From Paenibacillus sp. HGH0039 (GTDB taxonomy: Bacteria > Bacillota > Bacilli > Paenibacillales > NBRC-103111): a DNA stretch of 64,000 nucleotides. This document shows positions 9,001-15,597 of this stretch, one piece after another. The notes beneath the pieces were generated by a model. That model saw only the letters and a program-made list of their open reading frames with translations. It did no database searches and had not been told where the DNA came from. The position numbers and the translations under genes are program-made. Each line of letters begins with the position of its first letter. Positions within the stretch are counted from its first letter, which is position 1. The stretch lies in NCBI RefSeq assembly GCF_000411255.1, contig NZ_KE150412.1, positions 2,054,648 through 2,118,647 of the forward strand, in the 5' to 3' direction.

Positions 9001-11555
9001 GACAGCGAAGACGAGCAGGCCGTATCGACCGTAACCGCCGGACCCTTTAAATCCAGCAAATAAGCGATGCGGCTCGAAATAACCGAGGGTAAATTGCCGA
9101 TAATAAACCGGGGCAGCGCCTCGGGTTCCGCTTCCGTGAGCAGACGCTCGTAATCGAAGCTGGTTTTGGAAAAACCGACGTAAACCCCCGTCCGGGCCCC
9201 GGCCACATTGGCGCCGCCATAACCGGCATCCTCCAGCGCGCTCCACGCCGTTTGTAAAAACAAGCGCTGATTCGGGTCCATCAGCGATGCTTCCCTTGGC
9301 GTCAACTTGAAAAAAGCATAGTCGAACGTATCGATCTCATCCAAATAGCCGCCTTCCACCGCCTCCCACTGTCCCGGTTCACGCTGCAGTTTTGCCATAA
9401 ACGCATCCGCGTCCCGCTTCCTGGCATCGCCATACGGACCGATGGCGTCGCGCCCCTGCGCTGCATGCTCCCAAAACTGCTCCAACGTGTCCGCCTGCGG
9501 AAATTTGCCGGCCATGCCGATAATCGCGATATCCCGGTCGCCCGGATCATCCGCAGGTCCCGCCTCAAGCTTAACCGGCGCTTTCTGCGCCGGGTCCGCC
9601 GCAAGATGAGCGGCCAGCTTGGCAATGGTCGGGTAGGAGAAGAAATCAGTCACCGGAATAGGCTTTCCGAACTCGCCTTCGAGCGCTTCGGCCAACTGCG
9701 TCAGCTGCAGCGAATTGGCACCGAGTTCAAAGTAACTTTCATCCGTGCCGATTTCCTCCGTTTGCAGCACCCGTTTGCATAAAGCGAGCAGCTTCTGCTC
9801 CGCTTCGCTTCGGGCCAAGGCTTTCGGCTTCGCTGCGCGCGCCGCCAGCAGCAGACCGGCCAGTTGGCCGGACACTTCGTCAAATTGGCCGGCCATATAT
9901 TGCTGCGCCAGCTTGTACCGCTGCACCTTGCCGCTCGTCGTCTTGGGCAGACGGCGCACCGGCACCACATCCCTAACTTCCCAGCCGCCCCGTTCGTTCA
10001 AATGATGACGCAGCTTGACAATTAGCGGCACAAAGTCTTCCGGCTTTTTCGTGTAGATGACAAATAAAACAATCCGGTCTTGTCCTGTCCCCGGGTCGCG
10101 CACGCCGCAGGCGGCCACCTTACCAAGCTCGACCCCGTCTACCTCCTCCGCGACACGCTCGATATCATGCGGGTATACATTTTGCCCGTTCACGAAAATA
10201 ATATCTTTCGCACGTCCGGTAATAATGAGCCGGCCCCTGCGCATAAAACCCAAATCGCCGGTTACCAGCCAACCGTCCTTCGTCATCGCTTTGGCCGTCG
10301 CCTGCGGATTGTTGTAGTAACCGGACGTCACATTTTTGCCGCGAATATGAATATGCCCAATGACATCGTCTGGCAAAGGAAGACGGTTATCGTCACAAAT
10401 CCGGAAATCGCAGCTTGCCATCGGATAGCCGACATCGACAAAAGTCACGCAGCAGCGTTCTTCGGGTGCAACGGGCACAACCGCTTCGCCGATGGCCAGG
10501 TGTTCCCGGTTCAGATGAACCGCCTTGATGCCCTCATATAACAGAGGATGGGCTACGCCTACGCAGGCCTCAGCCATTCCATACACGCAGAACATCGCGG
10601 ATCGGCGCAGTCCATGGACCGCCATTGCGCTCAAAAACCGGTCGCACACCTCAGTCGAAATCGGCTCGGCCCCGTTATAAATGATGCGGATCCGGGATAA
10701 ATCCCAGTCCTTGGCGGCTTCCGATTTGTATTGATCCAAAAAAAACTTATAGCCAAAGTTGGGAGAGCAAATTAACGTCACCCGATGCTCCGACGCTTTT
10801 TTGAGCCAAAGCGAAGGGCGCCGGATAAAAAGCGCGGTAGGCATAATGAATTGATTGACATTGCCGATCACGCATGTAAGATGAAAGGCAATCAATCCCA
10901 AATCGTGGGTAAGGGGCATCCAGCCGAGGTAAGCGTCGTTGTCGTCCAATTCCGATTCGGCAGCAGCGTCGCGTATGTTGTGCACCAAGTTTTCATGAGT
11001 CAGCATGACACCTTTCGGGTCTCCCGTCGATCCGGAAGAAAACTGGATGAAAGCCAAGCGATCCGGCTGAACCGGACAAATAACGCCTTTGGCCTCCGAG
11101 CCATAATCCAGGCTTTCCGTTGGCAATGCGGTCTGCGCCATTACGCCGAAGGCTTGCTCAAGCCCCTGCTGTCGCGCGTACTTTTCCAAGCTTTCCAACA
11201 CTTTGGCATCGCTGATCAAATAAGGGCGGCGCAGCGTGTCCCAAATTTTGAACAGCTTCATCTTATGTTCGTCGTTGCTGCCGACCGTCACCGGAACCGG
11301 CACGATGCCGCCCAGCAGACATCCCCAAAAGACATGCAAAAACGTACGGTTCTCGTCAATTTGCATCAGCAGTTCATCTCCGGGCTCCATTCCGCGCGAC
11401 TGCAAATAATGCAGCGCCTGAAGCGCATGTTCGAATAACTCGCCGTACGATTCGTAAAGCTCGTCCCGGTCACCCGAAATATAAGTGATGCCTTTCTCCG
11501 CCTGCCCCCTTTTGTCTTGAACAATGTCGATTAACGTTAGATACTGTTCCATCAT
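1..11555 (-). CDS. Iturin/mycosubtilin-type hybrid PKS-NRPS lipopeptide synthetase (3' end outside window)
   Basis: At least 3,851 codons in one frame, open at the left edge. Start is ATG 11555 (or 11552) after GGAGGG. Domains by residue: fatty-acyl-AMP ligase 1-560 (SSGSTGDPKG near 175); ACP with GANSL near 612; KS 670-1100 (DTACSSS Cys near 845, HGTG, NIGH); ACP with GLDS near 1360; class III PLP aminotransferase 1570-2005 (Lys in TYGKVIGGG near 1851); C 2040-2470 (HHLIADG); adenylation remnant 2475-2645; T with GGDS near 2702; C 2756-3180 (HHAAADG); A 3208-3705 (YTSGSTGMPKG); T (GGHS) 3738-3810; then the start of another C. This order is that of MycA/ItuA/BmyA, which activate a fatty acid, extend it, beta-aminate it and begin the peptide. 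There is no AT domain, so malonate must be loaded in trans. The substrate of the intact A domain is not called. Confidence 0.95.
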   Translation of the reverse strand, partial: MMEQYLTLIDIVQDKRGQAEKGITYISGDRDELYESYGELFEHALQALHYLQSRGMEPGDELLMQIDENRTFLHVFWGCLLGGIVPVPVTVGSNDEHKMKLFKIWDTLRRPYLISDAKVLESLEKYARQQGLEQAFGVMAQTALPTESLDYGSEAKGVICPVQPDRLAFIQFSSGSTGDPKGVMLTHENLVHNIRDAAAESELDDNDAYLGWMPLTHDLGLIAFHLTCVIGNVNQFIMPTALFIRRPSLWLKKASEHRVTLICSPNFGYKFFLDQYKSEAAKDWDLSRIRIIYNGAEPISTEVCDRFLSAMAVHGLRRSAMFCVYGMAEACVGVAHPLLYEGIKAVHLNREHLAIGEAVVPVAPEERCCVTFVDVGYPMASCDFRICDDNRLPLPDDVIGHIHIRGKNVTSGYYNNPQATAKAMTKDGWLVTGDLGFMRRGRLIITGRAKDIIFVNGQNVYPHDIERVAEEVDGVELGKVAACGVRDPGTGQDRIVLFVIYTKKPEDFVPLIVKLRHHLNERGGWEVRDVVPVRRLPKTTSGKVQRYKLAQQYMAGQFDEVSGQLAGLLLAARAAKPKALARSEAEQKLLALCKRVLQTEEIGTDESYFELGANSLQLTQLAEALEGEFGKPIPVTDFFSYPTIAKLAAHLAADPAQKAPVKLEAGPADDPGDRDIAIIGMAGKFPQADTLEQFWEHAAQGRDAIGPYGDARKRDADAFMAKLQREPGQWEAVEGGYLDEIDTFDYAFFKLTPREASLMDPNQRLFLQTAWSALEDAGYGGANVAGARTGVYVGFSKTSFDYERLLTEAEPEALPRFIIGNLPSVISSRIAYLLDLKGPAVTVDTACSSSLSAVHLACRALMNGDCDMAVAGGVKTILLPIRTGIGMESADGRARAFDGKSDGTGAGEGVGAVILKPLRRAVQDGDRIVAVIKGSAMNQDGSTIGISAPNALAQADVIAQAWRNARVDPETITYIEAHGTGTQLGDPVEIEGISQAFGRYTERKQFCAVSTVKTNIGHLYEAAGIAGLIKAVLSLRHRQIAPLVHFRAPNRQIRFEDSPVYPNVSLTDWEPQGFPRRCGVSSFGFSGTNCHVVLEEYKPREEAAETGAGGTAPDGALLLVLSARTDSALKALIGRYAERFERSPDLDMRSVCFTASTGRSMFAHRLAIAAAGPAALRDSLLRLHREGIAGEGVFIGQIGTVSGFGEPAREVPGGPEAVGRFSAGEGGAAPTLETAEGAAQLAAAFVRGEAIDWEQLYAQGQRHRVSLPSYPFEGKRCWIQIAETPQRRREGTGSLTMEKGQVNGVSALHEQLSHAGAATDSALHSQVAQTLAQMISDVSHLEMNELQPHTHFLELGLDSINLTQVRQGIKDVFGLDIPMSRFFETLTDLDQVAEYIVHHFPQNASSGTQNGIDRFGRQTGDAVPQPGWDGPPSAEALRQTAPEPAGGWHHPPSVAFVHALRPIMEQQLHIIARQLDVLQPPSFVAPETSERAAGTEPPAFPAAVPHAHSVDVRSEAAAAGGSPSVAEPPAVSGGDHGGGGDSSEPVRAAAAGSEGGQPFRPYRPMDVKARETLTLHQEQHVLDLIDRYTARTGRTKAYTQKYRAVYANNRNVAGFRLVLKEMVYQLVAERAEGSKIWDLDGNEYIDLTMGFGVNFFGHDPAFIREHIDKALRSGMCLGPMSNLAGQVAEGICRMTGVERIALFNSGTEAVMVALRLARAATGRSKAVLFAGSYHGTFDGVLALARPGADRERSMPLAPGVPSGMVDDIVVLPYGTETALAYIREHAHELAAVLVEPVQSRRPGLQPRPFLAAVREATEQAGAALIFDEVITGFRLHPGGAQAWFGIEADLVTYGKVIGGGLPIGIVGGRAAFMDGIDGGMWDFGDGSYPQHEERRTFVAGTFCHHPLAMAASLAVLERLERDGEKLQAELNAKTADLAETLNRFFTEEKVPIRIDYFGSLFRFALKGDLELFYYHMLDQGIYIWEGRNCFLSTAHTETDIARIVQAVKNSVAALRHGGFLPDPPPDGPDPGKLPLPEQPGHDHDRVIPLTPDQKQLWFASASSREKPHVLHESALIRLCGPLRLQAWSESVHTLMRRHEALRTYMGADGETQVIAASLEAQIKLLDVSGYDDLSRERQKSAWLKLGIETPFRLSEREPLFRIHFLKLEEEEHLALFTFHHLIADGWSIVVFMRELASIYSALVRKEAYRLPEASVFRDYAAWQRLRMADPRSAEASAFWTDELSGPLSVLELPSPLRGVTVPGLEGGRYTAVLESGLVQSLRTLSIRLGSSLFVTLLSSFKILLHRLTGDSRLTVGVPTAGQAHMDAFSLIGHCVNVLPVVSRIQHETTFADFAGAVKESMRRLEAYQAYSFAALAEQGLRHLPVINVVFNMDRPLPKLRFHELDTELLPSPVTASKYELFVNVTEANKELRVDFDYNAGLFEPDVIAHWFRYWVTILGEITKKSSQPLAEISLLGMDETRQICKRWSSLADRDGGCPCVLDAFGRPAPAGTAGELHIVAQGLLNRQSMREAKRTGEWVYHAPGGELKRIGPISSFARIRGRLINLRQLESHLLRVCNLEACAIRVWEDSAAGSAATLAAYVVSDPSAPWEEEALKRRWSEALPDYARPGQVMLMKALPLLADGEPDWERLPAPSMPGADRMLEMGAGPDDGVEAELIRMWQEVLGVSAVRAHDPFFQLGGDSLTATVLLSRIRKTFGVQIPLGELFHRQTVGGLAQYIRGGEKQAFSPIEPVEAHLHYPASPGQRRMYLLQQQEGGTTYNVPGRLHLEGDLRVPSFIEALQEAAGRHESLRTCLKLEGGEVVQAIQPDLVLHVPVTQAEASELEAISRRFIRPFRLEEPPLIRAELLDFGNRRYALLIDVHHAAADGFSMAALLDEVLQAYQGRQLKPVRVQYKDFAAWQRRQLAQGTYQEQEAYWLQTLGGELPVLDMPADFPRPQTQSFEGGVASLTLTPQLTGALRQLAANSGTTLYMVLLAAYFALLSQYTGQDEIIVGTPVSGRRHADTEAAVGMFVNTLALRGRLQASQSFAELLQHVKALALAAFERQDYPFDELLDKLNPVRDLSRNPVFDTMFMFQNEAVQPSRVGALTYKVEEINPGISKFDFSLQVTTDHADGETLQCTWEYAVRLFAPETIRLLAKRYIRILEVVSADPAVRLTGIDLLTDAEKERLLDAGNGADCPAMTEFTVQGLFEKQAFATPDRAAVVFDGQTVSYGELNRQANRLAHKLQALGAGPNTLIGICLDRSPSLPAALLAVLKSGGAYVPLDPSLPDERLRYMTERAELRVLVTVQAHAERLGGLRDLTVVCLDTEAGALLSQSDANPRSEADGEHLMYVIYTSGSTGMPKGASVYRSGFASLMRWYTGEFGMLAADKLLVITSPSFDLTQKNIFAPLLTGGQLILPPAGPYDARQIVSLIEQHGITLLNGTPSAFYPLLDASAPAQFAPLATLRHLFLGGEPIAADRLALWLKSDACLAEVVNTYGPTECTDVTVFARLPAISAFAGKRVPIGRPVPGTRVYILNAELGLVPAGTPGELCIAGAQVGGGYVGDPQQTAAKFVPNPYGGAQCPVIYRTGDLARFLPDGTIDYLGRIDHQVKIRGYRIEPGEIEAVLRHDIGAADAVVLAREVRPGDRQLIAYAVPRTSSKEAAMPPKALAALWRSELRRRLPEYMVPWPLVIMDAFPLTPNGKIDRSALPAPDVDLAERSGEGTEAPRTVLEARLTELWREVLGAEAVGIRDHFFEIGGHSLRAAALTARIHQALQVEVPMRMVFEHPTVESLAQAMEGLQPNPYAGIPAVGELESYPVSSAQKRLYVLSQLETDGFGYNMPGVLRL

Positions 11556-11676
11556 CGTCCCTCCGCAGCGTGGCCCGTCAAAGCCGGACCCGTCGTCACT
11601 GGGCTTCTGCACCCGTTGTGCTTACAGCCGCCCACTTGTTGCAGGAATTCGATTATGACTGAAACTTGGCGTAAAA

Positions 11677-11700
11677 GCCGGCTAATCGTGATTAGTCGGC
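11677..11700. promoter_or_regulatory. Inverted repeat upstream of synthetase gene
   Basis: Eleven-base arms with one mismatch (GCCGGCTAATC / GATTAGTCGGC) meet around a 2-base centre, about 125 bases upstream of the synthetase start. The centre is too small for a hairpin loop, so a dimeric DNA-binding site is the better reading. The regulator is unknown; the nearby LysR protein is one candidate. Confidence 0.4.
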
Positions 11701-11910
11701 CGTACGGCGGTCTTGGAATCGATTCCCGTTAGCTTGACGGAACACCGCGAATTCGACGAAGCTTAAATCATCATCCGCACGCTTCGCCGGGAATCGTCTT
11801 ATTCTAAGCAAGTTGACATGCCGTGCCTTCATTGTAAACGAATAAAATTTACTTATATACAAAATTTTTCATAATTTGGTATTAATTTTTCTAAATTTTC
11901 GCATAAGGAA
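11701..11910. other. AT-rich intergenic stretch between synthetase and LysR gene
   Basis: No credible reading frame is seen. The part from about 11815 to 11905 is much more AT-rich than the synthetase and probably holds its promoter, but I could not pick a convincing -35/-10 pair. Confidence 0.4.
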
Positions 11911-11937
11911 AGCCCAGGCGCTGACTCAGCCTAGGCT
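11911..11937 (-). terminator. Hairpin downstream of LysR gene
   Basis: AGCCCAGGC and GCCTAGGCT form a 9-bp stem with one mismatch, which becomes a G-U pair in minus-strand RNA, around a 9-base loop. It lies about 170 bases after the LysR stop. The following T-run is weak (GGCTTTCCTT). Confidence 0.4.
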
Positions 11938-12103
11938 CTATACGTTTTAATGAAAGGTAAATGCGGCGATACACAGCATACACAGCACTCCACATGTGTC
12001 GTCTGATTCTTTCAGTTGATGGCTTTCAGCTTTGACTTCTTCGTAAAAGTATCCCACTTAAGCGGACGGAAAGAAGATCAATAATGATGGCTAGCATCCT
12101 TAA

Positions 12104-13006
12104 TCATGCACTTGGTCGCGTAGGGTTGGGTTCACGGATGCCCCTAATTGCTTCCATTAACAAAAGCGCTGCCTTGCCTAGGTAGTTTTTGTCTTTATAA
12201 GCGATGCCTATCGTGACGACAGGATTCAAATCGGCTATAGGTTTTATGACCAAGGAGCCTTCCTGTTCCAGACCGCTGTAAATCGGAACAATCCCGATGC
12301 CGAACTCTGCCTTAACCATTTGTTGAATGACAAAGAAACTTCCAACCTCCATACAAGAGAACAGGTTTCGCCCAGCCCCATAAATCGACGTTTCCCAAAG
12401 CTCCCGGTAGATACAAGTCGGTTCCTTGACCAGAACGGTTAGCCCCGCGAGATCGCTAGCCGTGATGCTGTCTTGATCGGCTAACGGGTGATTCCTATTT
12501 AACATGACCCCTAATCTTTCCTCGATCAGCGGCTCAAACTCCAGCATGAGCTTCGAAGGCGGAGCCGAGCAAACGCCGAATTCCAGTTCGCCGGCCCGAA
12601 CCCTCTCCGCGATCGTTCTGCTGCCGCTTACTTCCATGGTTAACTCCACTTTCGGTCGAGTCTTGCAAAAGTCAGCTATAACAGTCGCTAACTGCTGGCT
12701 CGCAACGGGCTCGATAGCGGCAAAACGCACCGAGCCGTTATCTCCCGCAGCAATATCCGAGACGGTCTGCCTCATCGTTCCGATCGACTTTAGTAAAGCC
12801 GTGGCCTCCTTATGGAGCCACCGGCCGGCTTCGGTCACGATCACGCGTTTTCCGTCGCGCACGAATAAAGAAACGCCCAGATCCGCTTCGAGACGCTGAA
12901 TCTGAAGGGTTACCGTAGAGGGAGCATATTGCAGTTCCTCGGCGGCTTTCAGAAAATGTCCGAGACGCACGCAAGCCTCGAAAGTCTTTAAAGCTCGAAG
13001 ATCCAT
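12104..13006 (-). CDS. LysR-family transcriptional regulator
   Basis: A 300-residue protein. The N-terminal winged helix (residues 1-60, starting MDLRALKTFEAC) has the usual LysR helix-turn-helix (AAEELQYAPSTVTLQIQRLE), followed by a periplasmic-binding-like effector domain. ATG 13006 is chosen because AAAGGTG lies 8 bases before it and LysR proteins normally begin MDLRxLxxF; ATG 13012 and GTG 13015 are alternatives. It is divergent from the MFS gene at 13114, with about 107 bases between, the classic layout for a LysR protein controlling its neighbour. The ligand cannot be told. Confidence 0.93.
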   Translation of the reverse strand: MDLRALKTFEACVRLGHFLKAAEELQYAPSTVTLQIQRLEADLGVSLFVRDGKRVIVTEAGRWLHKEATALLKSIGTMRQTVSDIAAGDNGSVRFAAIEPVASQQLATVIADFCKTRPKVELTMEVSGSRTIAERVRAGELEFGVCSAPPSKLMLEFEPLIEERLGVMLNRNHPLADQDSITASDLAGLTVLVKEPTCIYRELWETSIYGAGRNLFSCMEVGSFFVIQQMVKAEFGIGIVPIYSGLEQEGSLVIKPIADLNPVVTIGIAYKDKNYLGKAALLLMEAIRGIREPNPTRPSA

Positions 13007-13057
13007 AGTCATCACCTTTGTTTAAATTATTTGAACGATTTATTCATATAATTCAAT

Positions 13058-13086
13058 TTTACAAAACATTCCCGAAATTTTACAAT
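13058..13086 (+). promoter_or_regulatory. Sigma-A promoter of MFS gene
   Basis: TTTACA (13058-13063), a 17-base spacer, then TACAAT (13081-13086). Transcription would start near 13093, about 20 bases before the MFS start, within the divergent LysR/MFS region. Confidence 0.55.
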
Positions 13087-13113
13087 AGGGTCAACTTATT
13101 ATTTTGGGGGAAG

Positions 13114-14361
13114 ATGAGTTATATGGGTACAAAATCCGCATTTAATCGGATTACTCTATGGGCATCGTTTTTGTTTGTCGTCATACTCGGTTTTTCCCGG
13201 CTCTCCTACGGCATGTTCCTGCCTGGGATACAGAGGGTGATCGGGGGGAGCTACGGACAGTTGGGTATACTCGGCACAGTCAACTTTATCGGTTATTTGG
13301 TCGGGACCTTATGTCTTCCTCCTTTGATCTCGCGGTTTCCGGACCGCAAACATCTCATTAATCGGATGACGTGCTTATTGCTCGGATTGACTTTGATCGG
13401 CTCGGCATTTAGTGATCATTTCACCGGGCTTGGGCTTTGGCGGTTCGCAATCGGATTGTTATCGGCCTTCGCTACAGTGTTAGTCCTGTCCATTGCAATG
13501 GATGCCGTTCGACCGGCGGAACGAGGAGCGGCATCCGGTCTTATATGGCTAGGCGGATCTGCCGGCATTCTAGCGACGGGTTTATTCGCCCCCTTTACCA
13601 TAGACCCTTCACACTTGCAGGGATGGCGGCATGCTTGGGTGATCATGGGCGTATTCGGGGTAATTGCCGCAGTCGGTTTCGAGTTCGTCACCAGAAAAAG
13701 GGGAGCCGAAAAAATGCCCTCGCAGACCGAATCGAAGCCACGGGACAAAGAAAGCGAAAATGTCTACCGTCTCCTGTTGAACCCGAAGAGACTCTTGTTT
13801 CTAATCGCCTCTTATTTTTTCTTCGGATGGGGATATATCATCTATTTCACGTATTTGATTCCCTATCTGGTGAGCAAAGGTATTCCGTCCCTCTATGCCG
13901 GGTTGATATGGTCCGGAATCGGATTTGCGGGTTTGTTTAACGGATGGATCGGAGGCAAAGCCATTGACCGATGGCCGAGCGGATATACGCTTGCGTCGGG
14001 GTTAACCCTGGGGACGATCGGTGTGTGCGGGGTAACCACCAATAATATGCTAGTTACTGTGCTCGGAGCCGCCACGATCGGGCTGGTTTCCTTTATTACC
14101 CCGCCGCTGATGACAACTGCGCTTCTTCGTCGTCATGTCCCTCACCACGCGTATGCGTCATGTCTTAGCATAGCTACTGCCTTTTTTGCCGCAGGACAGA
14201 TTATCGGACCCATCGTTGGAGGCGTGGCGGTCGAACGGTACGGCTTGCAACTCGGCGTGGCATCCAGCGCAATCTTTATGGCAATTGCCGCTGTATTGGC
14301 CGGTTTGTATGGGCAGCAGCAACGAAAGCTTGAGATCCGTGATTTGCCTATCAGCGGTTGA
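13114..14361 (+). CDS. MFS transporter, YbfB/CynX-like
   Basis: About 415 residues with roughly 12 hydrophobic segments. Charged cytoplasmic loops include the SRFPDRK-type loop between helices 2 and 3 expected of the major facilitator superfamily, and a longer polar loop near the middle separates the two six-helix halves. ATG 13114 follows TTGGGGGAAG directly; ATG 13123 is an alternative. An upstream in-frame ATG at 13018 is rejected because it would precede the predicted promoter. Divergent pairing with the LysR gene suggests LysR-controlled export or uptake of a small molecule. No substrate can be assigned from sequence. Confidence 0.85.
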   Translation: MSYMGTKSAFNRITLWASFLFVVILGFSRLSYGMFLPGIQRVIGGSYGQLGILGTVNFIGYLVGTLCLPPLISRFPDRKHLINRMTCLLLGLTLIGSAFSDHFTGLGLWRFAIGLLSAFATVLVLSIAMDAVRPAERGAASGLIWLGGSAGILATGLFAPFTIDPSHLQGWRHAWVIMGVFGVIAAVGFEFVTRKRGAEKMPSQTESKPRDKESENVYRLLLNPKRLLFLIASYFFFGWGYIIYFTYLIPYLVSKGIPSLYAGLIWSGIGFAGLFNGWIGGKAIDRWPSGYTLASGLTLGTIGVCGVTTNNMLVTVLGAATIGLVSFITPPLMTTALLRRHVPHHAYASCLSIATAFFAAGQIIGPIVGGVAVERYGLQLGVASSAIFMAIAAVLAGLYGQQQRKLEIRDLPISG

Positions 14362-14519
14362 AAAAAATAATTAGTGACAATAGCTGTCACCATTAACGTT
14401 TATGATGGATTAGAGCTAAACAAAATTTTATAGAGATGAGAGAGAAAACGGGATGACGAATTCCGGCGAGAACGGTTCGGTCATGAGGTAATATTTTCAA
14501 TCAGGAAAGGAATGAGAAG

Positions 14520-15017
14520 ATGTACGTTACCGTACAGGATTTGATCGTCGAATGGAAAAATGAGGCGGCATTAACCCAAAAGGTATTGGACGGGTTGACC
14601 GATCATGCGCTCGGGCAGCAGGTATCTCCCGGAGGGCGTACGCTGGGAAGGATTGTGTGGCATTTTGTTACGAATATCCCGGATTATTTAACCGAATTCG
14701 GAGTCTTGGTAGAGAAAGTGCCGAATCCGAACGAGGTGCCGTCCGCAAAGGAGATCGCGGAGACCTTTCATAAGGTCAGCTCTCGTGTAGTCCAAGCTTT
14801 TCAAGAACAGTGGACGGACGATTCGTTGAAACACGTCCAACATGCGTTCGGAAGATTGGAATCCAACGCGACGATCTTCATGGGATTAATCAAACACATC
14901 GTTCACCATCGGGGGCAGGTTACGGTCCTCATGCGTCAAGCGGAGCTGCCCATCCCTTCGGTTTACGGTCCTACCAAGGAAGGCTGGGTGCAGCTTGGAG
15001 TAACGCCACCGCTTTGA
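14520..15017 (+). CDS. DinB/YfiT-fold putative metalloenzyme
   Basis: 165 residues, the usual size for the DinB-like four-helix family. Candidate metal ligands are the His in the VWHFVTN segment (near 43) and the HHRGQ motif near 128, the spacing typical of DinB/DUF664 proteins, where some members are bacillithiol or mycothiol transferases. ATG 14520 follows AGGAAAGGAATGAGAAG. It stands alone after the MFS gene with about 160 bases between, and is followed by a strong hairpin. Its substrate is unknown. Confidence 0.85.
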   Translation: MYVTVQDLIVEWKNEAALTQKVLDGLTDHALGQQVSPGGRTLGRIVWHFVTNIPDYLTEFGVLVEKVPNPNEVPSAKEIAETFHKVSSRVVQAFQEQWTDDSLKHVQHAFGRLESNATIFMGLIKHIVHHRGQVTVLMRQAELPIPSVYGPTKEGWVQLGVTPPL

Positions 15018-15032
15018 GCGTGTAAATGAAGG

Positions 15033-15092
15033 ATCGCGGGCAGCGGCTAAACCGGGGCTTATTTTCCGTCTTGGTATGACGCTGTCCGCGAT
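15033..15092 (+). terminator. Hairpin after DinB-fold gene
   Basis: ATCGCGGGCAGCG and CGCTGTCCGCGAT form a 13-bp stem (one G-U pair in plus RNA) around a long loop, followed by TTTGTCG. It starts 15 bases after the DinB-fold stop codon. The T-run is weak. Confidence 0.5.
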
Positions 15093-15255
15093 TTGTCGTA
15101 GAAGAAGGTGACGTCGTCCGCGTGTTGGCAGATATGGATCGGCGACGCGGTTTAAATGTATCCCTAATGACACAAGATTATTTCGAAGCTTAATTAATCC
15201 CTTTCATCCGTTACACGCTATTAAAGGTCGTTAAAGAACAATGAAATAGTTCTAA

Positions 15256-15540
15256 TTCCAGGTTAACTATACCCGGCGTAAAGAAACGATCAAGCGCGTA
15301 TTTGCGGATATGAAAAAAAAGCATGTCATGCGATGGACGACTTTGCGGAGATTACGTAAAGTTTCGATGCAGGCGATGCTCGTTTTTGCTTGCATGAACC
15401 TCAAAAAGTTAGCCACCTGGCTCTGGAGGCTGGGTGGTGGTCGGTCTACCTCTCCTAAACTTCTTCTCTTGTTAGCTGAAATAATGAACAAACTCCCTTG
15501 GTTCCGATGGAAACAAGGGAGTTTGTCTACAATCTGAATC
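15256..15540 (+). pseudogene. IS1182-type transposase remnant (C-terminal end only)
   Basis: The frame reads YTRRKETIKRVFADMKKKH, then RWTTLRRLRKVSMQAMLVFA and CMNLKKLATWLW, matching the C-terminal end of IS1182-family DDE transposases as I know them. It is preceded by an in-frame stop at 15253, and nothing transposase-like lies upstream, so about four fifths of the gene is missing. It marks an old insertion at the edge of the accessory island. No complete insertion-sequence ends are recognised. Confidence 0.75.
15489..15525. terminator. Hairpin at end of transposase remnant
   Basis: CAAACTCCCTTG and CAAGGGAGTTTG form a perfect 12-bp stem with a 13-base loop, overlapping the last codons of the remnant. 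It could be the element's own read-through guard or its terminal structure. Confidence 0.45.
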
Positions 15541-15555
15541 CCCCTTGCGGGGGAT
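15538..15555 (-). terminator. GC hairpin downstream of AAA operon
   Basis: ATCCCCC-TTGC-GGGGGAT lies 43 bases beyond the stop of the AAA ATPase gene. There is no clear T-run, so termination is only suggested. Confidence 0.35.
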
Positions 15556-15597
15556 ATAAATTCATTTTATAGGGCAATATGCTGCGTATATTTTAGG

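Noticed and set aside
51-11438. Numerous plus- and minus-strand frames within the synthetase
   Set aside because: All lie within the continuous synthetase frame, which carries ordered PKS/NRPS motifs.
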